A stretch of 18,403 nucleotides of DNA, from assembly GCA_937926065.1 (NCBI GenBank), contig CALANM010000194.1, positions 1 to 18,403 of the forward strand. The letters are read 5' to 3'. Below, piece by piece: positions 7,310 through 15,375 of this stretch. Within the stretch, counting starts at the first letter, position 1, and each line of letters starts with the position of its first letter. The notes under the pieces were generated by a model. That model was given only the letters and a program-made list of their open reading frames with translations, was not told where the DNA came from and made no database searches. Source of the stretch: an uncultured Microbacterium sp. GTDB taxonomy: Bacteria; Actinomycetota; Actinomycetes; Actinomycetales; Microbacteriaceae. Made by a program: the position numbers and the translations under genes.

Positions 7310-8685
7310 CTTCCGCCCCCATCCAGGCAGACACACAGGTCATCAAGGCGCTCCGACGCCTGCGCACCCCGCAGACCCATCGCAACCGTGAGCTGTGGTT
7401 GCTGCTGTTCGCCTTCCTCATCAACGGCTCCGCCGCCGCGCTCGTGCAGCTGGGCGTGCTCGGCCACATCGAGTGGACGTTCCTCTACTACTGCGGCGGA
7501 CTCGCCGTGCTGGCGCTCGCCCTGCACGTCGTGCTGCGGCTGCGCGCGCCGTCCGCCGACCCGTTCGTCGTGCCCATCGGCACGCTGCTGACGGGCCTCG
7601 GCATCGCGATGATCTATCGCATCGACCTCGGCAAGCGCCTCGAAGGCTGGAACGCGTTCTCGATCCGGCAGCTCGTCTGGTCGGCCATCGCCATCGCGGC
7701 GGCGATCGCGATCGTCATCCTGCTGCGCAACTACCGCGTGCTGTTCCGCTACACGTACGTGTTCGGCTTCGCCGGCATCGTCCTGCTCCTGCTCCCGTTC
7801 GTGCCGGGCCTGGGCACCGACGCGAACGCCGACGTGTGGGTGTCGGTCGCCGGCATCTTCTCGTTCCAGCCCGGCGAGCTCGCCAAGATCGCCCTCGCGA
7901 TCTTCTTCGCCGGCTACCTCGTGCGCACACGCGAGGCCCTCACCTCGGTGGGAACGCGCTTCCTCGGCATGACGTGGCCGCGCGCCCGCGAGCTCGGACC
8001 GGTGCTCGTCGTGTGGCTCGCGTCGCTCGGCATCATCGTGCTGCAGCGCGACCTCGGCACCGGCCTCCTGATCTTCGGCATGTTCATCGCCATGATCTAC
8101 GTCGCCACCGGCAAGACCAGCTGGGTGCTGATCGGCGTCGCCCTCGCGGTGTCGGGAGCGCTGCTGGCCTCGCAGGTGCTGCCATACGTGAAGGCGCGCT
8201 TCACCAACTGGCTCGACGCGTTCAACCCCGACACGATCAACGGCTCGAGCATGCAGCTCGCCAGCGGCATCTTCGGGCTGGCGCAGGGCGGCATGCTCGG
8301 CACGGGCCTCGGGCAGGGGCGCCCCGGCCTCACGCCCCTCGCCCACAGCGACTACATCTTCCCCAGCCTCGGTGAAGAGCTCGGCCTGGTCGGCGTCTTC
8401 GCGATCCTGTGCCTCTACATGGTGTTCGTCAGCCGCGGCATCCGCGTCGGCATCGCCGGGCAGGACGACTTCGGCAAGCTCCTCGCCACCGGCCTGTCGT
8501 TCACGATCGCACTTCAGGTGTTCATCATGGTCGGCGGGGTCACCCGCCTGATCCCGCTGACCGGACTGACGGTGCCCTTCCTGGCTGCGGGCGGATCATC
8601 GCTCGTGGCGAACTGGATGATCGTGGCGATCCTCCTCCGCATCTCGGATGCCGTGCGCTCGCGTCCCCGGGTGGTGATCGGATGA
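7306..8685 (+). CDS. rodA: RodA/FtsW-family SEDS peptidoglycan glycosyltransferase
   Basis: This 459-residue polytopic membrane protein of the SEDS family polymerises lipid II into glycan strands in partnership with a class B PBP. Visible signatures include QRDLGTGLLIFG, whose Asp249 matches the catalytic aspartate of RodA, the SYI/DYIFPSLGEELGLVG region, and the C-terminal AAGGSSLVANW-ILLRISD. There are about ten or more membrane helices, with a short cytoplasmic N-terminus. It overlaps both neighbours by 4 bases and is paired with pbpA, as in other Actinobacteria. The position says RodA-like rather than the FtsW of the dcw cluster, although elongation and division roles are less separate in these polar-growing bacteria. 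Confidence 0.95.
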   Translation: MTSAPIQADTQVIKALRRLRTPQTHRNRELWLLLFAFLINGSAAALVQLGVLGHIEWTFLYYCGGLAVLALALHVVLRLRAPSADPFVVPIGTLLTGLGIAMIYRIDLGKRLEGWNAFSIRQLVWSAIAIAAAIAIVILLRNYRVLFRYTYVFGFAGIVLLLLPFVPGLGTDANADVWVSVAGIFSFQPGELAKIALAIFFAGYLVRTREALTSVGTRFLGMTWPRARELGPVLVVWLASLGIIVLQRDLGTGLLIFGMFIAMIYVATGKTSWVLIGVALAVSGALLASQVLPYVKARFTNWLDAFNPDTINGSSMQLASGIFGLAQGGMLGTGLGQGRPGLTPLAHSDYIFPSLGEELGLVGVFAILCLYMVFVSRGIRVGIAGQDDFGKLLATGLSFTIALQVFIMVGGVTRLIPLTGLTVPFLAAGGSSLVANWMIVAILLRISDAVRSRPRVVIG

Positions 8686-10139
8686 CGAAGGAACTGCGCC
8701 GTCTGAGCATCGTCATGCTGGTGATGTTCCTCGCGCTGCTGGGCGCGACGAGCTGGATCCAGGGGATCAACGCGGAAGAGCTCCAGGCGAACCCGTACAA
8801 CAAGCGCGCCCTGTACGACTCGTACCAGGTGCAGCGCGGATCGATCTTCGCCGGGTCCGAGGTCATCGCCTCGTCGGTCCGCAGCGACGACCTCTACAGC
8901 TGGCAGCGCACCTATCCGGATGCCGAGATGTGGGCGCCCGTGACCGGGTACATGAACCCGGTGCTCGGCTCGGCGACCGGTCTCGAGCAGGCGATGAACT
9001 CCGCGCTGGCCGGCGCGGGCAGCTCGCAGTTCTTCGCCCGCCTCGAGCGCAGCGTGAGCGGCAAGCCCGCACGCGGGTCGAACGTGCTCACGACGCTCGA
9101 CCCCGACGTGCAGCGCGCCGCCTACGAGGCGCTCAGCGACTACAAGGGCGCCGTCGTCGCCATGGAGCCCGACACGGGACGCATCCTCGCGATGGCCACG
9201 AGCCCGAGCTACGACACCAACCTCCTCGCGGTGCACGATGCGGCATCCGTCACCGCCGCGTACGACCGGCTCGTGGCCGACCCGACCAAGCCGCTCTACA
9301 ACCGTGCCATCGCCGGCGACCTTGACCCGCCCGGATCGACCTTCAAGGTCCTCGTCGCGGCGGCGGCGCTCGCGTCGGGCGAGTACACGCCCGAGTCGAC
9401 CTTCGACAATCCGGCCGAGTGGACCCTCCCCGGCACGAGCACGCAGATCACCAACTTCGACAACGGCACCTGCGGCAAGGGCAAGAAGGCGACGCTCGCC
9501 ACTGCCCTGCGACTGAGCTGCAACATCCCGATGGCGCAGCTGGCGGTGCAGCTCGGCGACGACGCGATCCGGGAGCAGGCCGAGAAGTTCGGCTTCAACA
9601 CCTCGTTCGAACTGCCGCTCAAGACGACCGCGTCGACCTACCCCGAGGTGCTCGACGAGGCGCAGACCGCGCTCACGGGCTTCGGCCAGAGCGACGTGCG
9701 AGCGACGCCGCTGCAGATCGCGATGATCGCTGCCGGCATCGCCAACGACGGCGTCGTCATGAACCCCCGTCTGGTCGACTCGGTGGTCGGCTCGGACCTT
9801 TCGGTGCAGGAGCGGTTCGAGAGCACCGAATTCAGTCAGGCGCTGACAGCGGATCAGGCCGAGACCATGACGCAGATGATGATCGCCAATGTCCGTGAGG
9901 GCGCGGCGAGCGGTGCAAGAATAGACGGCATCGACGTCGCCGGGAAGACCGGCACGGCTGAGCATGGCCCCGGCGATCCGTACACCCTGTGGTTCACCGG
10001 GTTCGCGCCCGCTGAGAACCCCGAGGTCGTCGTCGCCGTCATGGTCCAGGACGGCGGAGGACTCGGCCAGAACGGCACGAGCAACGGGATCGCGGCCCCC
10101 ATCGCGAAGAAAGTCATTGAGGCGGTGCTGAGCAGATGA
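8682..10139 (+). CDS. pbpA: PbpA, class B penicillin-binding protein (transpeptidase)
   Basis: This 485-residue D,D-transpeptidase crosslinks peptidoglycan outside the membrane. A short cytoplasmic N-terminus precedes one membrane anchor (~8-25, LSIVMLVMFLALLGATSW), a small dimerisation region, and the transpeptidase domain from ~155. All three catalytic motifs are present: S219-T-F-K222 in DPPGSTFKVL, S279-C-N281, and K422-T-G424 in GKTGTAE. Length is close to M. tuberculosis PbpA. The ATG at 8682 overlaps the rodA stop; a longer frame from 8409 lies within rodA and is rejected because the anchor starts right after 8682. It is the natural partner of the RodA encoded just upstream. Confidence 0.95.
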   Translation: MTKELRRLSIVMLVMFLALLGATSWIQGINAEELQANPYNKRALYDSYQVQRGSIFAGSEVIASSVRSDDLYSWQRTYPDAEMWAPVTGYMNPVLGSATGLEQAMNSALAGAGSSQFFARLERSVSGKPARGSNVLTTLDPDVQRAAYEALSDYKGAVVAMEPDTGRILAMATSPSYDTNLLAVHDAASVTAAYDRLVADPTKPLYNRAIAGDLDPPGSTFKVLVAAAALASGEYTPESTFDNPAEWTLPGTSTQITNFDNGTCGKGKKATLATALRLSCNIPMAQLAVQLGDDAIREQAEKFGFNTSFELPLKTTASTYPEVLDEAQTALTGFGQSDVRATPLQIAMIAAGIANDGVVMNPRLVDSVVGSDLSVQERFESTEFSQALTADQAETMTQMMIANVREGAASGARIDGIDVAGKTGTAEHGPGDPYTLWFTGFAPAENPEVVVAVMVQDGGGLGQNGTSNGIAAPIAKKVIEAVLSR

Positions 10140-11908
10140 GACCGACGCAGGGTGTGAGCTTCGGAGGGCGCTACGAACTCGATTCCCGGATCGCCATCGG
10201 CGGTATGGGCGAGGTGTGGGAGGCGACCGATCACGTGATCGGTCGCACCGTCGCGATCAAGATCCTCAAAGACGAGTACATGGGCGACCCGGGATTCCTC
10301 GAGCGCTTCCGCGCCGAGGCCCGCCACGCCGCGCTCGTCAACCACGAGGGCATCGCGAGCGTCTTCGACTACGGCGAGGAGAACGGCTCCGCCTTCCTCG
10401 TCATGGAGCTCGTGCCCGGTGAGGCCCTGTCGACGATCCTCGAGCGCGAAGGCCACCTGTCGAGCGACAAGACGCTCGACATCGTCGCCCAGACGGCATC
10501 CGCCCTGCAGGCCGCACACGCCGCCGGACTCGTGCACCGCGACATCAAGCCCGGCAACCTGCTGATCACCCCCGACGGCCGCGTCAAGATCACCGACTTC
10601 GGCATCGCGCGCATCGCCGACCAGGTGCCGCTGACCGCGACCGGCCAGGTGATGGGCACCGTGCAGTACCTGTCGCCCGAGCAGGCGTCGGGACATGCCG
10701 CGTCGCCGTCGACCGACATCTACTCGCTCGGCATCGTCGCGTACGAGTCGCTCGCGGGCAAGCGCCCCTTCACCGGCGAGTCGCAGGTGGCGATCGCGAT
10801 GGCGCAGATCAACGACGCCCCGCCGCCGCTGCCCAACACGATCTCCGAGCCCGTGCAGAACTTCGTGATGAGCATGATCGCGAAGAAGCCCGAAGACCGC
10901 CCCGCCACGGCATCCGCCGTCGCGCGTGCGGCGACAGCGCTGCGCCGCGGCGACCTCGCCGGTGCGATCTCGATCGTCCCGGCGATCGCGGGCAGCGCCC
11001 CGGTCGACGACGTCACCCAGCTGCTGACGGGCGGCTTCGCGGGCGACGACGCGACACGCGTGCTCCCCTCGACCGCCCTCCTGGAAGGCACCGACCAGAC
11101 GGTCGACGAGCCGGTCGAGAAGAAGCGCAAGCGCAGCCCCTGGACGTGGCCCCTCATCGCGCTCATCGCGCTGCTGGTCATCGTGCTCGGCGGCACGCTG
11201 TTCGCGCTGCTCACCGACAATGACGAGGCAACCCCGGCGGAGACGACGAGCTCGACGCCCCGCGAGACTCCGTCCTCCGAGCCGAGCAGTCCGACGCCGG
11301 AGCCGGAGCCGACGAGCGCCAACATCGATTCACTCGACCTCGTGGGCATGGTGTGCGCCGAGGCCAAGGCGAAGGCCGAGGACGAAGGCTTCACCGACGT
11401 GAGCTGCGCAGCCGGCGACCCGGCCGCGACCGAGGATGACATCGACGTCGTGTATCGCGTGGACCCGCTGGGCAACGCCGACTTCGACGAGCCGATCACC
11501 CTGACCCACTACGGCGCCGTCACCCCGATCGACACTCCGGCGGCCGCTCGCATCCTCGTCGACAACGCGCCGAGCTCGACCGTCGAGGCCGGCTCGACCG
11601 TCGCCGTCATGTGGGACAGCTTCACCTGCCCCTCGGGCACGCCGACCGTGCAGTCGTACAACTTCACGATCAACTCCGGCGGAGTCTTCGTCTCGGGCGG
11701 CGAGAACACGGGGCGCTTCAGTCTCGACCAGCGCCCGGCGCAGATCACCGTCGACGACACCGGCGACGAAGTGCTCTCGATCACGTACCACGTCATATGC
11801 GCGGCCACCGACGGCAACGGCGAGCGCAAGTCATCGGAGTCGGCGGAGGTCACGGCGACGATCGTGGCGCCGGCCGAGCCGGAGCAGGAAGAAGACACAG
11901 AGCCCTGA
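10136..11908 (+). CDS. pknA: PknA-type transmembrane Ser/Thr protein kinase with extracytoplasmic domains
   Basis: This is a 590-residue kinase. The kinase domain (~13-270) has the glycine loop IGGMGEVWEA, Lys42 in VAIKIL, HRDIKPGN with Asp136, DFG with Asp154, and activation loop LTATGQVMGTVQYLSPEQ. A juxtamembrane segment rich in Thr includes DDVTQLL and DDATRVL. One membrane helix (~338-357) is followed by a Thr/Ser/Pro/Glu linker. The outside part then shows a PASTA-like unit (~395-460, LVGMVCAEAKAKAEDEGF) and an Ig-like beta-sandwich (~470-575), each with two cysteines. As I recall it, M. tuberculosis PknA has a long Pro-rich exterior without PASTA, so this form is more elaborate. The start overlaps the pbpA stop (ATGA). 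It is the last gene of the operon. Confidence 0.92.
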   Translation: MRPTQGVSFGGRYELDSRIAIGGMGEVWEATDHVIGRTVAIKILKDEYMGDPGFLERFRAEARHAALVNHEGIASVFDYGEENGSAFLVMELVPGEALSTILEREGHLSSDKTLDIVAQTASALQAAHAAGLVHRDIKPGNLLITPDGRVKITDFGIARIADQVPLTATGQVMGTVQYLSPEQASGHAASPSTDIYSLGIVAYESLAGKRPFTGESQVAIAMAQINDAPPPLPNTISEPVQNFVMSMIAKKPEDRPATASAVARAATALRRGDLAGAISIVPAIAGSAPVDDVTQLLTGGFAGDDATRVLPSTALLEGTDQTVDEPVEKKRKRSPWTWPLIALIALLVIVLGGTLFALLTDNDEATPAETTSSTPRETPSSEPSSPTPEPEPTSANIDSLDLVGMVCAEAKAKAEDEGFTDVSCAAGDPAATEDDIDVVYRVDPLGNADFDEPITLTHYGAVTPIDTPAAARILVDNAPSSTVEAGSTVAVMWDSFTCPSGTPTVQSYNFTINSGGVFVSGGENTGRFSLDQRPAQITVDDTGDEVLSITYHVICAATDGNGERKSSESAEVTATIVAPAEPEQEEDTEP

Positions 11909-11940
11909 CCCGCCCGCGGGCATGAGCCATCAGCGGTAAG

Positions 11941-11970
11941 GGGGCCGTCCGCGCGATCCCGGACGGCCTC
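11941..11970 (+). terminator. Hairpin terminator after pknA
   Basis: GGCCGTCCG (11943-11951) pairs with CGGACGGCC (11960-11968), a 9-bp GC stem with an 8-base loop that extends outward by G-U and G-C pairs. No T tract follows, as often in Actinobacteria. It lies 32 bases past the pknA stop and ahead of the pknB promoter, so it probably ends the fhaA-pknA transcript. Confidence 0.7.
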
Positions 11971-11994
11971 CACCATCCGTTCAGGGTCGCTCGC

Positions 11995-12000
11995 TAGGCT
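11995..12000 (+). promoter_or_regulatory. Candidate -10 element of pknB
   Basis: TAGGCT fits TANNNT and lies 26 bases upstream of the GTG start; AGGGAG (12017-12022) is the ribosome binding site. It comes directly after the pknA hairpin, so pknB is likely transcribed on its own. No good -35 is visible. Confidence 0.45.
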
Positions 12001-12026
12001 GGCAAGGTTCCACCACAGGGAGTGAT

Positions 12027-13733
12027 GTGTCAGCAGAGGCGCGCGTGCTGTCCGGCCGTTACCGTGTCGATGAGCTCATCGGTCGCGGCGGCATGGCCAC
12101 CGTCTATAGGGGTCACGACCTCACTCTGGGTCGCGCGGTCGCCATCAAGATCCTCAAGCGCGAGCTCGCCGCCGACAGCGCCTTCCGCACCCGATTCCGA
12201 CTTGAGGCACAGGCGGCGTCGCGCATGTCGCACCCCGCGATCGTGCGCGTGTACGACGCCGGAGAAGACGTCGACACCGACCCGGACGGCACGCAGCACC
12301 CGCTGCCGTACATCGTCATGGAGCTCGTTCAGGGCAAGCTGCTGAAGGACATCATCGCGGCGGGCCCCATCTCGGTGTCCGAAGCGGTGCGCTACGTCGA
12401 CGGCATCCTGGAGGCCCTCGAGTACTCGCACCGCGCCGGCGTGGTCCACCGCGACATCAAGCCCGGCAACGTCATGGTCACAGGGCAGGGCCAGGTCAAG
12501 GTCATGGACTTCGGCATCGCCCGTGCCGTGTCCGACTCGTCGTCGACGGTCGCTGAGACCACGGCGATCATCGGCACCGCCTCGTACTTCTCGCCCGAGC
12601 AGGCGAAGGGCGAGCCCGTCGACGCGCGCGCCGACATCTACTCCGCCGGCGTGGTGCTCTATGAGCTGCTCGCCGGCCGTCCGCCGTTCCGCGGCGACAC
12701 CCCCGTCGCGGTCGCCTATCAGCACGTGAGCGAGGCGCCGGTGCCTCCCTCGGAGCTCGTCGGGAGCGTGCCGCGATCGCTGGATGCCGTCGTGCTGCGC
12801 GCGCTCGCGAAAGACCCGTTCCAGCGGTTCGCCGACGCCGCGTCGTTCCGCGAGAGCCTTGACGCGACGATCGGCGGCAAGCCTCCGAGCAAGCGTCAGG
12901 TGGGAGCCCTGCACAGCGAGCTCTACGGCGCCAACCCGCGTCAGGCGGCCGAGACGGCCCGATCACTCCGGCAGCTCAGCACCGACACCACGATGCGTCG
13001 CACGCAGACCGGACCGCCGGTCGCGTGGATCTGGACGGGTGTCGTGGTGCTCGCCGCCCTTCTCGTGTCGGTGTTCATCTGGGTGATGATGATGCGTCCC
13101 GCGGGCGAGATCCCCACGACGGCCCGAGAGGTTCCGAACCTCGTCGACATGTCGTGGGAGCGCGCCGACGAGGAGCTCGTGAAGAACGAGCTGGTGGGTC
13201 GCCAGGTCGGCGAGAGCAGCGAGACGATCGCGGAGGGCAACGTCATCCGCACCGACCCCGAGGCAGGCACCACCGTCAATCCGGGCGAGGAGATCGTCGT
13301 CTACGTCTCGACCGGGCAGGAGCTGGCTGCCGTCCCTCGCCTCGAGTCGCTCACCCGCGCCGAGGCGACCGAAGCCCTCGAGGGCGCCGGCCTGCGCCTC
13401 GGCCGCATCACGACCCGCAACGACCCCAATCTCGCCGCCGAGACCGTCATCTCCGCCGCCTTCGCGGAAGGCGACGAGGTCGCGGTGGGCACCCCGGTCG
13501 ACCTCGTGATCGCCAGCGGCAAGGTCACCGTCGTCAACATGGCCGGTTACCGGCTGGATGCCGCGGAGCGCACGCTCGAGGCGGACGATCTCGCCCTGAC
13601 GGCCGACGTCGTCGAAGACGCCAACTGCGTGGGCGACCCGGCGAATCCGATCGTGAAGTCGCAGTCGGCCATCGGCGACGTGCCGATCCACTCGACGATC
13701 GAGCTCGTGGTCTGCACGGGCGCAGGCGAGTAG
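12027..13733 (+). CDS. pknB: PknB-type PASTA-domain Ser/Thr protein kinase
   Basis: This 568-residue receptor kinase senses peptidoglycan-related ligands. The kinase domain (~10-275) has IGRGGMATVYRG, Lys41 in VAIKIL, HRDIKPGN with Asp143, DFG with Asp161, and activation loop ETTAIIGTASYFSPEQ. A Thr-rich juxtamembrane stretch (LSTDTTMRRTQTG) precedes one membrane helix (~332-357). Outside are three PASTA-type repeats (~367-432, ~433-501, ~502-568), one fewer than the four of M. tuberculosis PknB. The first, REVPNLVDMSWERADEEL, is the most canonical; the last has two cysteines. The GTG at 12027 is supported by AGGGAG 4 bases upstream and by the conserved start of the kinase fold. It converges on trpG with only 7 bases between the stops, and no separate terminator is visible. 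Confidence 0.95.
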   Translation: MSAEARVLSGRYRVDELIGRGGMATVYRGHDLTLGRAVAIKILKRELAADSAFRTRFRLEAQAASRMSHPAIVRVYDAGEDVDTDPDGTQHPLPYIVMELVQGKLLKDIIAAGPISVSEAVRYVDGILEALEYSHRAGVVHRDIKPGNVMVTGQGQVKVMDFGIARAVSDSSSTVAETTAIIGTASYFSPEQAKGEPVDARADIYSAGVVLYELLAGRPPFRGDTPVAVAYQHVSEAPVPPSELVGSVPRSLDAVVLRALAKDPFQRFADAASFRESLDATIGGKPPSKRQVGALHSELYGANPRQAAETARSLRQLSTDTTMRRTQTGPPVAWIWTGVVVLAALLVSVFIWVMMMRPAGEIPTTAREVPNLVDMSWERADEELVKNELVGRQVGESSETIAEGNVIRTDPEAGTTVNPGEEIVVYVSTGQELAAVPRLESLTRAEATEALEGAGLRLGRITTRNDPNLAAETVISAAFAEGDEVAVGTPVDLVIASGKVTVVNMAGYRLDAAERTLEADDLALTADVVEDANCVGDPANPIVKSQSAIGDVPIHSTIELVVCTGAGE

Positions 13734-13740
13734 CGCGGGA

Positions 13741-14382
13741 TCAGCTCACGCTGCGGTGCGGGCTGAGCGTCGAGCCGCGCTCGGCGGCGCCTTCGAGACC
13801 GACGCGTTCCAGCCAGTTGCCGAGCAGGCGATAGCCGCCGTCCGTCAGCACGCTCTCCGGATGGAACTGCACACCCCAGAGAGGAAGCTCGGCGTGGGCG
13901 ATGCCCATGACGACGCCCGAGTCGGTGTGCGCCGTGACGACGAGCTCCTCCGGGAGCGTGTCGCGCTCGACGGCGAGAGAGTGATAGCGCGTCGCGTCGA
14001 ACGGGTCGGGCAGGCCGGCGAAGAGGGCGCTGCCGTCGTGGTGCACGGCCGAGGTGATGCCGTGGAGCAGCTCCGGCGCGTGCGAGACCGTCGCGCCGAA
14101 CGCTTCCGCGAGCGCCTGGTGACCGAGGCACACACCGAGGAGCGGGATGCCGGCCCGTGCGGCTGCACGGACGATGTCGATCGACGCACCGGCGTCGCGC
14201 GGAGCACCCGGACCGGGGGAGACCAGGACCCCGTCGAAGCCGCTGATCGCGGCATCCGGCGCCGTGATGGCGTCCGCTTCGACCATGCCGCATTCGGCGC
14301 CCAGTTCGGCCAGATAGCCGACCAGGGTGTGGACGAAGCTGTCGTGGTTGTCCACGACGAGCACGCGCGCCGCGCTAGCCAC
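13741..14382 (-). CDS. trpG: Glutamine amidotransferase, component II of anthranilate or aminodeoxychorismate synthase
   Basis: This 213-residue class I glutamine amidotransferase releases ammonia from glutamine for chorismate conversion to anthranilate (Trp) or 4-amino-4-deoxychorismate (folate). Motifs are VLVVDNHDSFVHTLVGYL at the start, SPGPGAPRDAG, the nucleophile Cys85 in LGVCLGHQALAEAFG, and the His174/Glu176 pair in VQFHPES. The start is GTG at 14382, overlapping the end of the upstream small membrane gene by 8 bases. The trpG/pabA choice is not decidable here; the gene at this spot in Actinobacteria is usually called trpG or pabA and often serves both pathways. No trpE or pabB partner lies in the window. 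Confidence 0.9.
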   Translation of the reverse strand: MASAARVLVVDNHDSFVHTLVGYLAELGAECGMVEADAITAPDAAISGFDGVLVSPGPGAPRDAGASIDIVRAAARAGIPLLGVCLGHQALAEAFGATVSHAPELLHGITSAVHHDGSALFAGLPDPFDATRYHSLAVERDTLPEELVVTAHTDSGVVMGIAHAELPLWGVQFHPESVLTDGGYRLLGNWLERVGLEGAAERGSTLSPHRSVS

Positions 14383-14533
14383 CGATGGTCGAGTCCTGCG
14401 GAGTGATGAACTGGGAGGCCCACGGGAACACGTGCCAGAACAGCCCGTACAGGACGGCGGCGATCAGCGCGAGCAGGATCAGCACCCGAAGCCAGGCGGG
14501 CCCGGGCAGCACACGCCAGAGTGCGGCATACAT
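14375..14533 (-). CDS. Small single-pass membrane protein, 52 residues
   Basis: A short reading frame is squeezed between the sortase and trpG genes. Its ATG (14533-14531) shares one base with the sortase stop (TGATG), and its stop lies 8 bases inside the trpG gene. The product is MYAALWRVLPGPAWLR followed by a strong hydrophobic helix (~16-38, VLILLALIAAVLYGLFWHVF) and a short polar tail ending in TPQDSTIGG. The positive N-terminus suggests the tail is outside. The nested start and stop signals imply real translation coupled to both neighbours. I do not recognise the family; small membrane proteins at this place near trpG and the sortase occur in related actinobacteria, from memory. Function unknown. 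Confidence 0.8.
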   Translation of the reverse strand: MYAALWRVLPGPAWLRVLILLALIAAVLYGLFWHVFPWASQFITPQDSTIGG

Positions 14534-15300
14534 CAGGCGGACACTCCTTCGGTGAGAGAGGCCGGCGGGCCGTCGGCGCGCGGCGTGAAGCTGTCGAACA
14601 GGGCATAGGCGATGATCCGCTCGAGCATGTTGAGCTTCGGCGCGCAGCTCGTGAGCGTGAGGTAGCGGCCCGTGGCCTCCACGTCCGTGCGCTGCGGCAC
14701 GGGAAGGAGCACGTCGACCTGGGTGTCCTGTACGTACTGGAGCGTGCGGAACCGGTAGGTGTACCAGCCGTCGCGCGTCTCGATGACGATCGCGTCGCCG
14801 ACGACCAGCTGGTCGATGGGGTCGAACGGAGCGCCTGATGTCCAGCGGTGAGCGGCGTACACCGTGTTGCCGACCTCGCCCGGCATCGCTGTGTCGGGGT
14901 AGTGGCCGATCTCGCCCTGGTCGAGGATGTCGGGGCGCGTCACCCCGCCCGTGATCGCGAAGCTCCACTTCTCTCCGAAACGGGGCACATGCATGACGCC
15001 GAAGGTCTCACCATGCTCCGCCCGGTCGAGCACGGGGACGACGATCTCGTCCGCTTCGGCGGGCGTGGGCGTCGGGGTGGGGATCGGGACCTCGTTGTCG
15101 AACTCCTGCGCCCAGATGCGCGTGATCTCCTGTGCTTCGGCCTGTTTCTGCGAGCCGATGATCCAGTCGCCGACCCACATCTGCCAGGCGACATAGAGCA
15201 GCGCTACGACGCCGGCCGTGATCAGGAGCTCGCCGAGCACGCCGACGAACGTCACGTGCGAACGGCGGCGCGGCGCGCCAGCCGGATCGGTTGCCCCCAT
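14533..15300 (-). CDS. Class E sortase (cysteine transpeptidase)
   Basis: This 255-residue membrane-anchored transpeptidase cuts a C-terminal sorting signal and joins the protein to peptidoglycan or another surface acceptor. It has a cytoplasmic Arg-rich N-terminus, a membrane segment (~16-42), a Pro/Thr spacer (PIPTPTPTP, ~72-80) and a sortase barrel from ~85. The triad is visible: His151 in VYAAHRW, Cys219 in LTLTSCAPKL and Arg228 in MLERIIAYA. Class E (SrtE) enzymes of high-GC Gram-positives commonly recognise LAXTG-type signals; no candidate substrate is in the window. The ATG at 15300 has GGGAG 10 bases upstream on its strand. It is transcribed away from crgA and leads a three-gene overlapping unit with the small membrane protein and trpG. 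Confidence 0.93.
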   Translation of the reverse strand: MGATDPAGAPRRRSHVTFVGVLGELLITAGVVALLYVAWQMWVGDWIIGSQKQAEAQEITRIWAQEFDNEVPIPTPTPTPAEADEIVVPVLDRAEHGETFGVMHVPRFGEKWSFAITGGVTRPDILDQGEIGHYPDTAMPGEVGNTVYAAHRWTSGAPFDPIDQLVVGDAIVIETRDGWYTYRFRTLQYVQDTQVDVLLPVPQRTDVEATGRYLTLTSCAPKLNMLERIIAYALFDSFTPRADGPPASLTEGVSA

Positions 15301-15362
15301 ACCGGGAATTCTCCCACAGCAGCGCTGAGCACGACCTGACAGGACTTCGGGCCCCGTGCCGG

Positions 15363-15368
15363 TAGGAT
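15363..15368 (+). promoter_or_regulatory. -10 element of crgA, probable leaderless start
   Basis: TAGGAT fits TANNNT and ends only 7 bases before the crgA ATG at 15376. Transcription would begin at or within a base or two of the A, and there is no ribosome binding site, so the mRNA is probably leaderless. A CTGACA at 15336-15341 is too far away (21 bases) to be a normal -35. Confidence 0.6.
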
Positions 15369-15375
15369 CGGTCGC

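Noticed and set aside
7213..8346. 377-codon minus-strand frame opposite rodA
   Set aside because: Composition is dominated by Glu/Arg/Asp/His with no fold signature; the plus strand encodes an unmistakable SEDS protein.
8514..9965. 483-codon minus-strand frame opposite pbpA
   Set aside because: It is a shadow of pbpA, whose three catalytic motifs are intact.
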